From assembly GCA_900543205.1 (NCBI GenBank), contig UQQM01000028.1, positions 1-22,264 on the forward strand: a stretch of DNA of 22,264 nt, in the 5' to 3' direction. The translations under genes were made by a program, and so were the position numbers. The notes under the pieces are model-generated. The model made no database searches, had not been told where the DNA came from, and worked only from the letters and a program-made list of their open reading frames with translations. Below, one piece after another: positions 7,233-15,641 of this stretch; the first letter of the stretch is position 1, and every line of letters begins with the position of its first letter. The stretch is from an uncultured Bacteroides sp. Lineage in GTDB: Bacteria; Bacteroidota; Bacteroidia; Bacteroidales; UBA932.

Positions 7233-7648
7233 CTAAAATACTTTCTGTCTCCGGACAGCATGGCCTTTTCCAGTATGTTGCGCAGGCCCGCAACGGTGTG
7301 ATTGCCGAGAATATCGCAGACAAGAGGAGGACGGTGCTCTCAGCATCCAGCCGTATCTCCACCCTCGCCGACATCTCCATCTACACTTCGGAGGGGGAGA
7401 TGAAGCTCGCCGACGTCTTCCTTGCCGTGAACAAGGCCCTCGATGGAGCCGAAGCCCCTTCAAGCAAGGCTTCGGACAATGAGGTCACGGCGCTTTTCGC
7501 GAAGGCGGTGCCCGATTATGACGCAGACCGCTTCTATCTTTCCCACATGCGCAAGATTCTTGACTGGTACTCCCAGATAGTCAAATACGCATCCCTGGAC
7601 TTCGTGAAGGAGGATGAGGAAAAGTCAGGAGATGAAGAAAAGGCTTAG
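7217..7648 (+). CDS. DUF5606 family protein
   Basis: This 143-residue cytoplasmic protein belongs to a Bacteroidota-restricted family of unknown function. The N-terminal domain (residues about 3-75) has the family pattern LTKILSVSGQHGLFQYVAQ, NGVIAENI, then STLADISIYTSEGEMKLADVF. A helical C-terminal part follows (DADRFYLSHMRKILDWYSQIVKYASLDF) and an acidic tail. It overlaps coaE by 16 bp and rimO by 17 bp, so all three are probably co-translated. A ribosome- or RNA-linked role would fit the context but is not shown. Confidence 0.85.
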   Translation: MQTDLTKILSVSGQHGLFQYVAQARNGVIAENIADKRRTVLSASSRISTLADISIYTSEGEMKLADVFLAVNKALDGAEAPSSKASDNEVTALFAKAVPDYDADRFYLSHMRKILDWYSQIVKYASLDFVKEDEEKSGDEEKA

Positions 7649-8915
7649 GATAGTCACACTAGGCTGCTCGAAGAACACCGTAGACTCGGAACATCTGCTC
7701 GCCCAGCTTCCGCCGGACCGTTTCGAAATCGCGGACGACGGGGGCCGGGCGGATTATCTGCTGCTCAACACCTGCGGCTTCATAGGCGACGCCAAGGAGG
7801 AGTCGGTACAGGCCATACTTGAGGCCGTGGAGCTGAAGAAGAAGGGCCTGGTGGACAAGCTGGCAGTCTTCGGCTGCCTGTCCCAGCGCTATTCGCAAGA
7901 GCTCCCCGGGGAAATTCCAGAGGTGGACGCATGGTTCGGCGCCAGGAGCCTCGACGGGATATTCCGCTGGCTCGGCGTCACTCCGGGCCCGCTTGTCACC
8001 CGCTATCCCACAGGCTGCCGCAGCTATGCCTACCTAAAGGTTTCGGAAGGCTGCGACCGGCGCTGCTCCTACTGCGCCATTCCGTATATACGCGGCGCGC
8101 ATCGCTCGGTGCCTGTCGGGGACATAATGAAGGAAGCGGAGTCTCTGGCCTCCGCCGGAGCGCGTGAACTCATACTGATAGCGCAGGACACGACCTATTA
8201 CGGCCTGGACCTCTACCGCCGCAGGATGCTCGCGCCCCTGCTGAAGGAGCTCTCGACCATCGACGGCATAGAGCGCATACGCATCCATTACTCGTATCCG
8301 GACGATTTCCCCGATGACGTGATAGGCGAGATGGCCGACAACCCCAAGGTGTGCCGCTATCTTGACATCCCTCTCCAGCACATCTCCGACAAGGTGCTCT
8401 CGATGATGCACCGCAACGTGGACGGAGCCTGGACAAGGAGCCTGATTGCCAGGATGCGCAGGGACATTCCTGGGGTGGTGCTGCGTACGACCATGATAGT
8501 CGGACATCCCGGAGAAGGGGAAAAGGAGTTCGGGGAACTGCTGGATTTCGTAAGGGAGGCGCGTTTCGAACGTCTCGGTGCGTTCATGTATTCCGAGGAG
8601 GAGGGCACTTTCGGTGCGAAGCATTATAAGGACGAAGTCCCGGCGGAGCTCAAGCAGGAGCGTCTGGACAGGCTCATGGAGCTTCAGAGGGAAATATCGC
8701 TCTCCTATAACGCTTCAAGGGTTGGAAGTGTGGTGAGTGTGCTGGTCGATGACATCATGGACGGCAACCTCGTGTGCCGCAGCGAGTTCGAGAGTCCCGA
8801 GGTGGACGGGGAAATACTCGTCAGGGACGGTTCCGGGCTTGTGGAGCCTGGAGATTTCATCGATGTGAGGATAACGGCTGCCGGAGACTATGACCTGACG
8901 GCGGAAAAAATATAA
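7632..8915 (+). CDS. rimO: Ribosomal protein S12 methylthiotransferase RimO
   Basis: This 427-residue radical-SAM enzyme adds a methylthio group to the conserved Asp of ribosomal protein S12. The N-terminal UPF0004 domain carries C12, C48 and C82 (TLGCSKNTVDSE, NTCGFI, FGCLSQRY) for one 4Fe-4S cluster. The radical-SAM motif C141-x3-C145-x2-C148 (EGCDRRCSYCAIP) binds the second, and a TRAM domain closes the protein (about residues 365-427). TLGCSKN and IPYIRG favour RimO over MiaB. The ATG at 7632 lies inside the DUF5606 frame. The stop sits directly against the 3' end of the head-on rnpB gene. Confidence 0.95.
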   Translation: MKKRLRIVTLGCSKNTVDSEHLLAQLPPDRFEIADDGGRADYLLLNTCGFIGDAKEESVQAILEAVELKKKGLVDKLAVFGCLSQRYSQELPGEIPEVDAWFGARSLDGIFRWLGVTPGPLVTRYPTGCRSYAYLKVSEGCDRRCSYCAIPYIRGAHRSVPVGDIMKEAESLASAGARELILIAQDTTYYGLDLYRRRMLAPLLKELSTIDGIERIRIHYSYPDDFPDDVIGEMADNPKVCRYLDIPLQHISDKVLSMMHRNVDGAWTRSLIARMRRDIPGVVLRTTMIVGHPGEGEKEFGELLDFVREARFERLGAFMYSEEEGTFGAKHYKDEVPAELKQERLDRLMELQREISLSYNASRVGSVVSVLVDDIMDGNLVCRSEFESPEVDGEILVRDGSGLVEPGDFIDVRITAAGDYDLTAEKI

Positions 8916-8916
8916 A

Positions 8917-9215
8917 AGGTGGAGCCGTAAGCCGGTTTCTGTTCAGTTCTGCCATTTATCTTCGCAACCTACCCCCTGACATCGGACGGGCCGTCCTCAT
9001 CTGCCAGTATATTTGGTCTTGCAGGACCCGGCGGCGTACCCGTAGCGTATCGCTGCGCCACGTCGTGAGCTCTTGCCTCGCGTTTTCACCATTGCCTTGC
9101 GGCTGTTGTTTTCTGTTACGCCTGACATAAGGTCGCCCCTATCTGCGCTTTCCGCAGCGGGTTGCCCTGTCCTGTCCGGACTTTCCTCCCTTTCGGGCGG
9201 CAGACCGCTCCACCT
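8917..9215 (-). ncRNA. rnpB: RNase P RNA (class A)
   Basis: Read on the minus strand, the gene has GAGGAAAGTCCGGAC near the 5' end, the universal P4/CR-I signature. AGATAAATGGCAGAAC then GAACAGAAACCGGCTTAC stands near the 3' end (CR-V and the tail). The ends pair as helix P1: AGGTGGAGC at the 5' end with GCTCCACCT at the 3' end, followed by T residues. The RNA is the catalytic subunit that removes 5' leaders from pre-tRNA. About 299 nt is short for a class A RNA, so some peripheral helices must be reduced. It is convergent with rimO with essentially no spacer. Confidence 0.93.
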
Positions 9216-9252
9216 GTCGGCAAATTTACAAAAATTTGCCGACAGGTGGAGC
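9207..9252. repeat. Perfect 21-bp inverted repeat at the rnpB start
   Basis: Arms 9207-9227 and 9232-9252 are perfectly complementary, with a 4-nt loop (ACAA). The left arm contains the first bases of rnpB (P1 5' strand) and its -7 box. The right arm occupies the place where a -33 box would be. Confidence 0.9.
9221..9228 (-). promoter_or_regulatory. rnpB -7 promoter element
   Basis: On the minus strand this reads TAAATTTG, a match to TAnnTTTG, 5 bp before the predicted RNA 5' end at 9215. No -33 TTTG is found at the expected distance because the second arm of the inverted repeat lies there. Confidence 0.65.
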
Positions 9253-9434
9253 ACCTATCTGAAAACAACGCTGCGCGTTGGCTCGACCTGCGGTGCCGCT
9301 CCGGCCGCCGGCTGCGCTGCGTCGATTTGCTGGCGCGAATCTCGCTGACGCTGCGCCGGGGCCGCTGATGCGGCCGGGGGATTGAATTAACAAAAATTAA
9401 GCAGGGAATCCTGTGCCTTATGGAAGTTTAGTTG

Positions 9435-9442
9435 TATTTTTG
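9435..9442 (+). promoter_or_regulatory. Bacteroidota -7 promoter element (phosphoesterase gene)
   Basis: TATTTTTG matches TAnnTTTG, 17 bp before ATG 9460, in a short AT-rich stretch that follows a GC-rich 100-bp spacer. No clean -33 TTTG is seen. Confidence 0.6.
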
Positions 9443-9459
9443 TATAAAATATTCTTAAG

Positions 9460-10749
9460 ATGCTCAAACGAATTTTCTGTTCAGTCATTCTGCTGGCGGT
9501 GTCCGTCGCCCCTGCAGCCGCAGAATCGCTCAAGATTTCAGTAATATCCGACATACACATCATGGCTCCATCGCTGCTCAAGCAGGACGGCAAGGCCCTG
9601 GACGACTATATATCGAAAGACAGGAAGCTGCTGCGCGAGGGGCCCCAGCTGCTGCGCGAGGCCATGGACAGAATCCTGGAGGAGGCTCCGGACGTGCTGC
9701 TGGTGAGCGGAGACCTGACCAAGGACGGGGAGACGGTCTCACATCTCTATGTGCGCGACAGCTGCCTTTCGGTGCTCAGGGACGCCGGCATCCGTATCTT
9801 CGTGGTGCCCGGAAACCACGATGTGAACAATCCCCACGCCGTGGAGTTCGACGGCGACAGCGCCGCCCGGGTGCCTTCGCCCTCTGCGGAGGAATTCGCC
9901 GGGATATACGCCGGCTACGGCTATGGCGACGCCCTTGCGCGCGATCCCCATTCGCTGAGCTACGTGGGCAGGCTCGCCCCCGGGCTGCGCATTCTCTGCC
10001 TGGACGCCTGCCGCTATGAGGACAACAGCTTCGAGGAGAATACCTGCATCACCTCCGGACGGCTCAAGAAGGAGACCCTGAAGTTCGTCAGGGAGCAGGC
10101 CAGGGAGGCGCGGAAAGCCGGAGACCGGATGATTGCGATGATGCATCACGGCGCCGTGCGCCACTGGAAATGGCAGACCTTAGTGATGGGGGAGTATCTC
10201 GTGGACAACTGGAGGCGCGTGAGCCGCATGCTCGACCGCCTCGGAGTCGATGTGATATTCACCGGACATTTCCATTCGCAGGACATTTCCACGAGGGGCG
10301 GGCTCACCGACATCGAGACCGGTTCGCTCGTCTCCTATCCGGCTCCGATGCGTTTCGTGGAGATTGACGGCGACAGACTGCATGTGCGCACCGAGCTGCT
10401 GGAAGGATACGGGCTCAGCTTCCCGAGCGGCAACAGCTTCGAGCAGGAGATGCTGGAATATGCCGATGGAGCGATGAGGGGAGTGGTCGACGGCATAATA
10501 CCGGAGAAGGTGAGCGCGGAGACCAAGGAACGCTGCTGCGCGATTCTCGCCAAGGCATATACGGCGCATCTTTACGGGGACGAGAAGTGCAGCGGGGAGG
10601 ACGCCGCCGAGCTCAAGGCTGCCGTCAGGCAGCTGCGCAGGGAAAGCTGGCTCTACTCCGTCGTGCTGAACCGCGTGGGAAAGAATTTCTGGAACGACCT
10701 GGCGCCATCCGACTGGGAGACCACAGTGGAGCTGCGCCATGTCAGATAG
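9460..10749 (+). CDS. Secreted calcineurin-like metallophosphoesterase
   Basis: This 429-residue protein has a cleavable signal peptide (residues 1-21, FCSVILLAVSVAPAAA). All metallophosphoesterase motifs are present: D31 and H33 in SDIHIM, D85 in SGDLTKDGE, GNHD at 118-121, the His pair at 229-230 in MMHHGAVRHW, and H270/H272 in FTGHFHSQD. Two metal ions in this fold hydrolyse phosphomono- or diesters. The N-terminal part resembles Icc/CpdA-type phosphodiesterases, but a secreted form with a long helical C-terminal region (about 320-429) suggests an extracytoplasmic substrate. The substrate is unknown. A small lipoprotein gene follows after 23 bp and is probably co-transcribed. Confidence 0.9.
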   Translation: MLKRIFCSVILLAVSVAPAAAESLKISVISDIHIMAPSLLKQDGKALDDYISKDRKLLREGPQLLREAMDRILEEAPDVLLVSGDLTKDGETVSHLYVRDSCLSVLRDAGIRIFVVPGNHDVNNPHAVEFDGDSAARVPSPSAEEFAGIYAGYGYGDALARDPHSLSYVGRLAPGLRILCLDACRYEDNSFEENTCITSGRLKKETLKFVREQAREARKAGDRMIAMMHHGAVRHWKWQTLVMGEYLVDNWRRVSRMLDRLGVDVIFTGHFHSQDISTRGGLTDIETGSLVSYPAPMRFVEIDGDRLHVRTELLEGYGLSFPSGNSFEQEMLEYADGAMRGVVDGIIPEKVSAETKERCCAILAKAYTAHLYGDEKCSGEDAAELKAAVRQLRRESWLYSVVLNRVGKNFWNDLAPSDWETTVELRHVR

Positions 10750-10772
10750 CGAACCTTAAAACTAACCATATC

Positions 10773-11225
10773 ATGAAAAAATCATTAGTGTTTGTGCTTG
10801 GTGCGGTGCTTATGCTGAGTTCCTGCTCCACCCTTTACCGTTCGTCCACGATAAGCCGTCCGGTCAATTCGGTCGTGACTTCGACTTTCGCCGAGCTTGA
10901 GGTGAGTCCCGAGAAGATTTCCTACACGCTTCTGCGTCCCAGGAAGGAAATCAGGGCCGCCGGAATTGACAACTGCGTCTCGACCGCCGTATACGAGGCT
11001 CTTCAGGAGTATGGCGGCGATGTGCTCGTGGGCATGGAGTATTCGGTGAATGTGAACTCGCGCAAGGTCGTGTATGTCACCGTTACGGGCTATCCCGCGA
11101 CCTACAAGAATTTCCGCAGCCTCACTCCAGAGGACCTGAAGGATTCCTGGAACTGCTATCCTCTGATTCAGAACACTTCCGAACAGCCCGTCTTCAGGAC
11201 CTCAAGACGTTTCGGATTCAGATAG
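10773..11225 (+). CDS. Small putative lipoprotein
   Basis: This 150-residue protein was not recognised as a named family. The start at ATG 10773 gives a lipoprotein signal, MKKSLVFVLGAVLMLSSC, with Cys18 as the lipidation site. A longer in-frame version would begin inside the phosphoesterase gene and lose this. The mature part has a beta-strand pattern (NSVVTSTFAELEVSPEKISYTL, GGDVLVGMEYSVNVN, KVVYVTVTGYPATYKNFR) as in small envelope lipoproteins. It lacks membrane segments. The location after the exported phosphoesterase suggests a periplasmic or outer-membrane partner, which is inference. Confidence 0.75.
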   Translation: MKKSLVFVLGAVLMLSSCSTLYRSSTISRPVNSVVTSTFAELEVSPEKISYTLLRPRKEIRAAGIDNCVSTAVYEALQEYGGDVLVGMEYSVNVNSRKVVYVTVTGYPATYKNFRSLTPEDLKDSWNCYPLIQNTSEQPVFRTSRRFGFR

Positions 11226-11246
11226 CGCAGGCTTTTCCATGAATAA

Positions 11247-11291
11247 CGGACCGGGTGTGGCAGGGGAATATCTCCGGCCGCACCCGGTCCG
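11247..11291. terminator. Hairpin between convergent genes
   Basis: The 11-bp perfect stem CGGACCGGGTG / CACCCGGTCCG lies exactly between the stop codons of the rightward lipoprotein gene and leftward tex. It has no strong T run on either side, so a bidirectional terminator is likely but not certain. Confidence 0.55.
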
Positions 11292-11299
11292 CTTTCAGG

Positions 11300-13441
11300 T
11301 TATGGCTTCTTCATCAGCCCCAGAGCTATGCGCCCCCGGTCGAGATCCACGTCGATGACCCTGACCCTGACCTGCTGATGCAGTTTCACTACCTTAGAGG
11401 GGTCGGTGCCGCGCGGTCCGAGCCTTGAGACGTGGATGAGTCCGTTCTCATGGAGCCCGATGTCCACGAAAGCTCCGAAATTGGTGATGTTGGTGATTAT
11501 CCCCGGCAGCTCCATGCCTTCCTTGAGGTCTTCTATCGAATGGATGTCATCATCGAAAGAGAACTCCGCCGCCTGCTCCCTGGGGTCCAGTCCGGGCTTG
11601 GCCAGCTCCTTGAGTATGTCGTTTATCGTAGGCAGGCCGGCTTCTCCGGTGACGAAGTCGTCCGCATGGATTCTCGAGCAGAGTTCGGCGTTGCCCACGA
11701 GCTCCCTGGTGCTGACTCCGAGGGATGCCGCCATCCTGTCCACTATGCCGTAGGATTCCGGGTGCACCGCAGAGTTGTCCAGAGGGTTCTCGGCGTCGCG
11801 TATGCGCAGGAAGCCGGCGCACTGCTGGAAGGCCTTGGCCCCCAGCCTCGGAACGTCCATGAGCTCCGCGCGGCTGCGGAAGCCTCCTTTCTTCTCGCGC
11901 GTGGCCACTATGTTCTCCGCCAGGGAGGGGCCGATTCCGGCGATGTAGGCCAGCAGCCATGGTGATGCCGTGTTGAGGTTCACCCCGACGGAGTTCACGC
12001 AGCTCTCGACAGTGTTGTCGAGCATCTCTTTGAGCAGGTTCTGGTCCACGTCGTGCTGGTACTGTCCTATCCCGAGGTTCTTCGGGTCTATCTTCACGAG
12101 CTCCGCGAGCGGGTCCATGAGCCTGCGGCCTATGGATACGGCGCCGCGCACCGTGACGTCCTCGTCGGGGAACTCGCGCCGCGCTATCTCGGAGGCGCTG
12201 TAGATGGACGCTCCGTCCTCGCTGACCGTCCATACCTTGCAGCCCTGGGGCAGGTTGATGCGCTTCATGAATTCCACGGTCTCCCTGGACGCGGTTCCGT
12301 TCCCTATCGCCACCGCTTCGATATGATATTTGTCCAGCATCTGCTGCACGCTCATTATCGCCTTTATCTTGTCGTTCAGCGGCGGATGCGGGTAGATGAT
12401 GGTATGGTACAGCAGCCCTCCATGCTCGTCGAGACAGGCGATTTTGCAGCCGTTGCGGAATCCGGGGTCTATCGCCATCGTGCGCTTCTGGCCGACAGGC
12501 GGGCTCAGGAGCAGCTGGCGCAGGTTCTCGCCGAACACGCGTATGCTTTCTTCATCGGCCTTCTGCTTGGCCTCGCGTATCACTTCACCTGAGATGGAGG
12601 GCTCCAGCAGGCGCTTGAAGGCATCCTCTCCGGCCTTCCTGACCTCCTCCGCTGCCGCCCTGGACGCTATGCGGCGCCCCCTGGCCCAGCAGCGGTAGAT
12701 GTCTTCCGAGCATCTCTGCGGATCCGCATCGATGCTTATGTTCAGATAGCCTTCGTTCCCGGCGCGCAGCATCGCCAGCAGGTTGTGGGAGGGTATGCGT
12801 CCGACAGGCATGCTGAAATTGAAATAGCTGCGGTATTTCGAGGCCTCCGGAGTCTCCCTGCCCGCCTTGGTGACGCTCGAGCAGATGCGGCGCGAACGGA
12901 AGACCTTGCGCAGGCCGTCCCTGATCTCCGCAGTCTCGTTCAGCCTTTCGGCAATGATGTCGCGGGCTCCCGAGAGCGCCTCCTCGGCCGAGCCGACCTT
13001 GTCTCCGACGAATGCCTCCGCTTCCGTTGCGGGGTCTGCCGCGACTGCGTTCCAGATGGCGTCCGCCAGCGGTTCCAGCCCTTTCTCGCGTGCAGCCGTG
13101 GCCCTTGTGCGGCGCTTGGGGCGCCAGGGCAGGTAGAGGTCTTCAAGTTCGGTGGCGGATACGCAGGCCTCTATGCGCCCGCGCAGTTCGTCGGTGAGCG
13201 CTCCGGCCTCGTCTATGGTCTTGAGCACCGTCTCCTTGCGCTTCTCCATCTCGTCGAACACGTCGGCCCAGTGGCGGACTTCCGCCACCTGCGCGTCGTC
13301 CATGCCTCCGGTCTTTTCCTTGCGGTAGCGGCTGATGAAAGGTATGGTGTCACCGTCCGCGAACATCTCCACGCAGTTCTCTACCTGCCAGTCCTTCAGC
13401 TGGAGAAGGCCGGCGATATGCCTGATGTATATTTCTTTCAT
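11300..13441 (-). CDS. tex: Tex family RNA-binding protein
   Basis: This 713-residue multidomain protein has the Tex order: an N-terminal helical region (residues 1-190, with DTIPFISRYRKEKTGGMDD and ELEDLYLPWRPKRRTRA), a YqgF/RNase H-like domain beginning RTMAIDPGFRNGCKIACLD, helix-hairpin-helix repeats (SPWLLAYIAGIGPSLAENIV, VPRLGAKAFQQCAGFLRI), and a C-terminal S1 domain (PGIITNITNFGAFVDIGLHENGLIHVS). It is a cytoplasmic nucleic-acid-binding protein of the Spt6-related group, linked to transcription and tolerance of toxic expression in other bacteria. Its ATG overlaps the upstream glycosyltransferase stop by 4 bp (ATGA type), so translation is coupled. Confidence 0.95.
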   Translation of the reverse strand: MKEIYIRHIAGLLQLKDWQVENCVEMFADGDTIPFISRYRKEKTGGMDDAQVAEVRHWADVFDEMEKRKETVLKTIDEAGALTDELRGRIEACVSATELEDLYLPWRPKRRTRATAAREKGLEPLADAIWNAVAADPATEAEAFVGDKVGSAEEALSGARDIIAERLNETAEIRDGLRKVFRSRRICSSVTKAGRETPEASKYRSYFNFSMPVGRIPSHNLLAMLRAGNEGYLNISIDADPQRCSEDIYRCWARGRRIASRAAAEEVRKAGEDAFKRLLEPSISGEVIREAKQKADEESIRVFGENLRQLLLSPPVGQKRTMAIDPGFRNGCKIACLDEHGGLLYHTIIYPHPPLNDKIKAIMSVQQMLDKYHIEAVAIGNGTASRETVEFMKRINLPQGCKVWTVSEDGASIYSASEIARREFPDEDVTVRGAVSIGRRLMDPLAELVKIDPKNLGIGQYQHDVDQNLLKEMLDNTVESCVNSVGVNLNTASPWLLAYIAGIGPSLAENIVATREKKGGFRSRAELMDVPRLGAKAFQQCAGFLRIRDAENPLDNSAVHPESYGIVDRMAASLGVSTRELVGNAELCSRIHADDFVTGEAGLPTINDILKELAKPGLDPREQAAEFSFDDDIHSIEDLKEGMELPGIITNITNFGAFVDIGLHENGLIHVSRLGPRGTDPSKVVKLHQQVRVRVIDVDLDRGRIALGLMKKP

Positions 13442-14163
13442 CTTGCCGGCCTGATTTTTCGGAACCTGAGCCCCAGGACTCCCCAGAACGCTTCGCCGAA
13501 GATGCTGCCCGACATCTTGGAGGTCCCGAGCTGGCGGTTCACGAAGATCACGGGCACTTCGGCGAGCTTGAAGCCGAGCTTCCTGGCGGTGTATTTCATT
13601 TCGATCTGGAAGCCGTAGCCCTTCATCTTCACGGCGCCGAGGTCAATCGTCTCAAGGACTTTGCGCGTGTAGCAGACGAAGCCGGCGGTACTGTCGTATA
13701 TCTTGAATCCGAGCACTGTGCGCACATAGATGGAGGCGCAGTAGGAGATGAGTATTCGCGACATGGGCCAGTTGACCACGTTGATGCCGTTGCAGTAGCG
13801 TGAGCCTATGGACATGTCGGCGCCTTCTTCGGAGCATGCCCTGTACAGGCGGGGCAGGTCCTCGGGATTGTGGGAAAAGTCCGCGTCCATTTCGAATACG
13901 TAGTCGTAGCCATGGTCGAGCGCCCAGCGGAAACCGGTGACGTAGGCCGTTCCGAGGCCCATCTTGCCCGGGCGCTGGATCAGGAACAGGGTGTCCGTGT
14001 AGGCCTTCTGCAGGGATTTCACCACGTCGGCGGTCCCGTCGGGGGAGCCGTCGTCGATTACCAGTATATGATAGTTTCCTTCGAGGGCGAAGACGGCCGA
14101 GATGATCTTGGCTATGTTCTCCACCTCCTTGTACGTCGGAATTATGACGAGTTTCTTTTCCAT
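13438..14163 (-). CDS. GT2 glycosyltransferase, polyprenol-phosphate mannose synthase (DPM1)-like
   Basis: This 241-residue cytoplasmic GT-A protein has VIIPTYKEVENI at the N-terminus, VIDDGSPDGTADV for the nucleotide sugar, EMDADFSHNPEDL carrying the metal-binding DAD motif, and GYGFQIEMKYTARKLGFKLAEVPVIFVNR, a DPM1-family signature. It lacks C-terminal membrane helices, as in one-domain bacterial and fungal DPM1 types. It would transfer mannose (or another hexose) from GDP to undecaprenyl phosphate for use in periplasmic glycosylation. The start lies only 6 bp behind a TATCTTTG -7 box, so the mRNA may be nearly leaderless. It is coupled to tex downstream. Confidence 0.9.
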   Translation of the reverse strand: MEKKLVIIPTYKEVENIAKIISAVFALEGNYHILVIDDGSPDGTADVVKSLQKAYTDTLFLIQRPGKMGLGTAYVTGFRWALDHGYDYVFEMDADFSHNPEDLPRLYRACSEEGADMSIGSRYCNGINVVNWPMSRILISYCASIYVRTVLGFKIYDSTAGFVCYTRKVLETIDLGAVKMKGYGFQIEMKYTARKLGFKLAEVPVIFVNRQLGTSKMSGSIFGEAFWGVLGLRFRKIRPAR

Positions 14164-14169
14164 ATCTTA

Positions 14170-14177
14170 CAAAGATA
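14170..14177 (-). promoter_or_regulatory. -7 promoter element of the DPM1-like/tex operon
   Basis: On the minus strand this reads TATCTTTG (TAnnTTTG), only 6 bp before the ATG at 14163. The predicted transcription start is at or beside the start codon. Confidence 0.6.
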
Positions 14178-14186
14178 GCATTTTAA

Positions 14187-14218
14187 GTTGATTATGCCCC
14201 TTGATTTTCTTATTTTCG
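14187..14218 (+). promoter_or_regulatory. Probable promoter of the two-module glycosyltransferase gene
   Basis: GTTG at 14187-14190 and TATTTTCG at 14211-14218 are separated by 20 bp, each one base off the TTTG and TAnnTTTG consensus. Start ATG 14238 follows 20 bp later. It lies back-to-back with the leftward promoter at 14170-14177. Confidence 0.5.
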
Positions 14219-14237
14219 CGAGGATATACCAAGTGTT

Positions 14238-15572
14238 ATGGTCAGCAGATTCGACATACCTCTCAGGGTCCCTTCCTCACGGATCCGCCGGATAGCGGAA
14301 GAGACGTCTTCCGAATATACCATGCTATACACCAGGCCCACCGCGCTCGAGTGGGTGGACCATGGTCTCGAAAGGATGCTCCAGGTGGCGGAGTACACGG
14401 GGGCGGCGATGGTCTATGCGGACCATTTCGCCACGGCGGACGGAGTCACTGCCCAGGCTCCCGTCATAGACTGGCAGAAAGGTTCGCTCCGCGACGACTT
14501 CGATTTCGGCGGGGTGATGCTCGTCCGCAGCACCGCGTTCAAGGAGGCCGCATCGAGGATGAAGGCCGATTATGAATTCGCCGGCCTGTATGACCTCTGG
14601 CTCAAGCTTTCGCAGAAGGGGGATTTCGTGCATGTCAACGAATACCTCTATTACGAAGTGGAGCTGGACACCCGCAAGTCAGGGGAGAAACTGTTCGACT
14701 ATGTGGACCCCCGCAACCGGGCGGTGCAGATTGAAATGGAACAGGCGTGCACGGAGCATCTGAAGGCCGTGGGCGGCTGGCTGAAGCCGGAGTTCCGCAG
14801 CGTCGACTTTGCGGATTCGGAGGAGAACGGGCGCTTTGACTGCGAAGCTTCGGTGGTGATTCCATGCAGGAACCGCGTGCGTACGATAGAGGATGCGGTG
14901 CGGTCGGCGCTCTCCCAGCGGGCGGATTTCAGCTTCAACGTGATAGTGGTCGACGACAACTCCACCGACGGTACGGCGGAGCTGCTGGACGGCATCCGTG
15001 ACGGGCGTCTGGTGGTGATACATCAGCCCAAGGGCCACCACGCCATAGGCGGCAACTGGAACGCCGCGATACACGACCCGCGCTGCGGACGCTTCGCGAT
15101 ACAGCTCGATTCCGATGACGTGTATTCCGGCCCCGATACGGTCAGCCGCTTCGTCGAAGCCTTCCGCGAGCAGAAATGCCCGATGGTCATAGGTTCCTAC
15201 CGCATCACCGACTTCAATCTCAACGAACTCCCTCCCGGAGTGATCGACCATAGGGAGTGGACGCCGGAGAACGGACGCAACAACGCATTGCGCATCAACG
15301 GTCTAGGGGCGCCGAGGGCGTTCTGGACCCCGCTGCTGCGAAGGATAAACTTCCCGGTGGTCAAGTACGGGGAGGACTATGCGGTGGCGCTGCGCATCAG
15401 CCGCGAGTATCAGATCGGACGTATCTGGGACGTGGTCTACGACTGCCGGCGCTGGGAGGACAATTCCGACGCCGCGCTGGATGTGGAGAAGGTCAATGCC
15501 AACAATCTCTACAAGGACAGGCTGCGCACCTGGGAGCTGGAGGCCAGGATAAGGATGAACCGGGGCGAATAG
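14238..15572 (+). CDS. Two-module family 2 glycosyltransferase
   Basis: This is a 444-residue protein without membrane segments. The second module (about 213-444) is a normal [46 protein letters not shown] with the metal-binding acids, then [18 protein letters not shown] and [30 protein letters not shown]. The first module (1-212) has only the later part of the fold ([37 protein letters not shown]) and lacks an N-terminal nucleotide-binding strand, so it is probably non-catalytic. The promoter just upstream suggests the short start is native, not a truncation. Homologues with this layout occur in Bacteroidota; acceptor and sugar are unknown. It likely builds a surface glycan together with the neighbours. 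Confidence 0.85.
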   Translation: MVSRFDIPLRVPSSRIRRIAEETSSEYTMLYTRPTALEWVDHGLERMLQVAEYTGAAMVYADHFATADGVTAQAPVIDWQKGSLRDDFDFGGVMLVRSTAFKEAASRMKADYEFAGLYDLWLKLSQKGDFVHVNEYLYYEVELDTRKSGEKLFDYVDPRNRAVQIEMEQACTEHLKAVGGWLKPEFRSVDFADSEENGRFDCEASVVIPCRNRVRTIEDAVRSALSQRADFSFNVIVVDDNSTDGTAELLDGIRDGRLVVIHQPKGHHAIGGNWNAAIHDPRCGRFAIQLDSDDVYSGPDTVSRFVEAFREQKCPMVIGSYRITDFNLNELPPGVIDHREWTPENGRNNALRINGLGAPRAFWTPLLRRINFPVVKYGEDYAVALRISREYQIGRIWDVVYDCRRWEDNSDAALDVEKVNANNLYKDRLRTWELEARIRMNRGE

Positions 15573-15599
15573 GCGGCCCGGCTTGTCTGTTGCGGCGTG

Positions 15600-15630
15600 T
15601 TTGTCTATTGCAGAAAATATTGTATATTTG
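15600..15630 (+). promoter_or_regulatory. tRNA-Ser promoter
   Basis: TTTG (15600-15603), a 19-bp spacer and TATATTTG (15623-15630) form a full consensus Bacteroidota promoter, 11 bp before the tRNA. Confidence 0.8.
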
Positions 15631-15641
15631 CATTCCATTTC

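Noticed and set aside
8997..9348. Short open frames on both strands between rimO and the phosphoesterase
   Set aside because: They lie in the RNase P RNA gene and its flanking inverted repeat.
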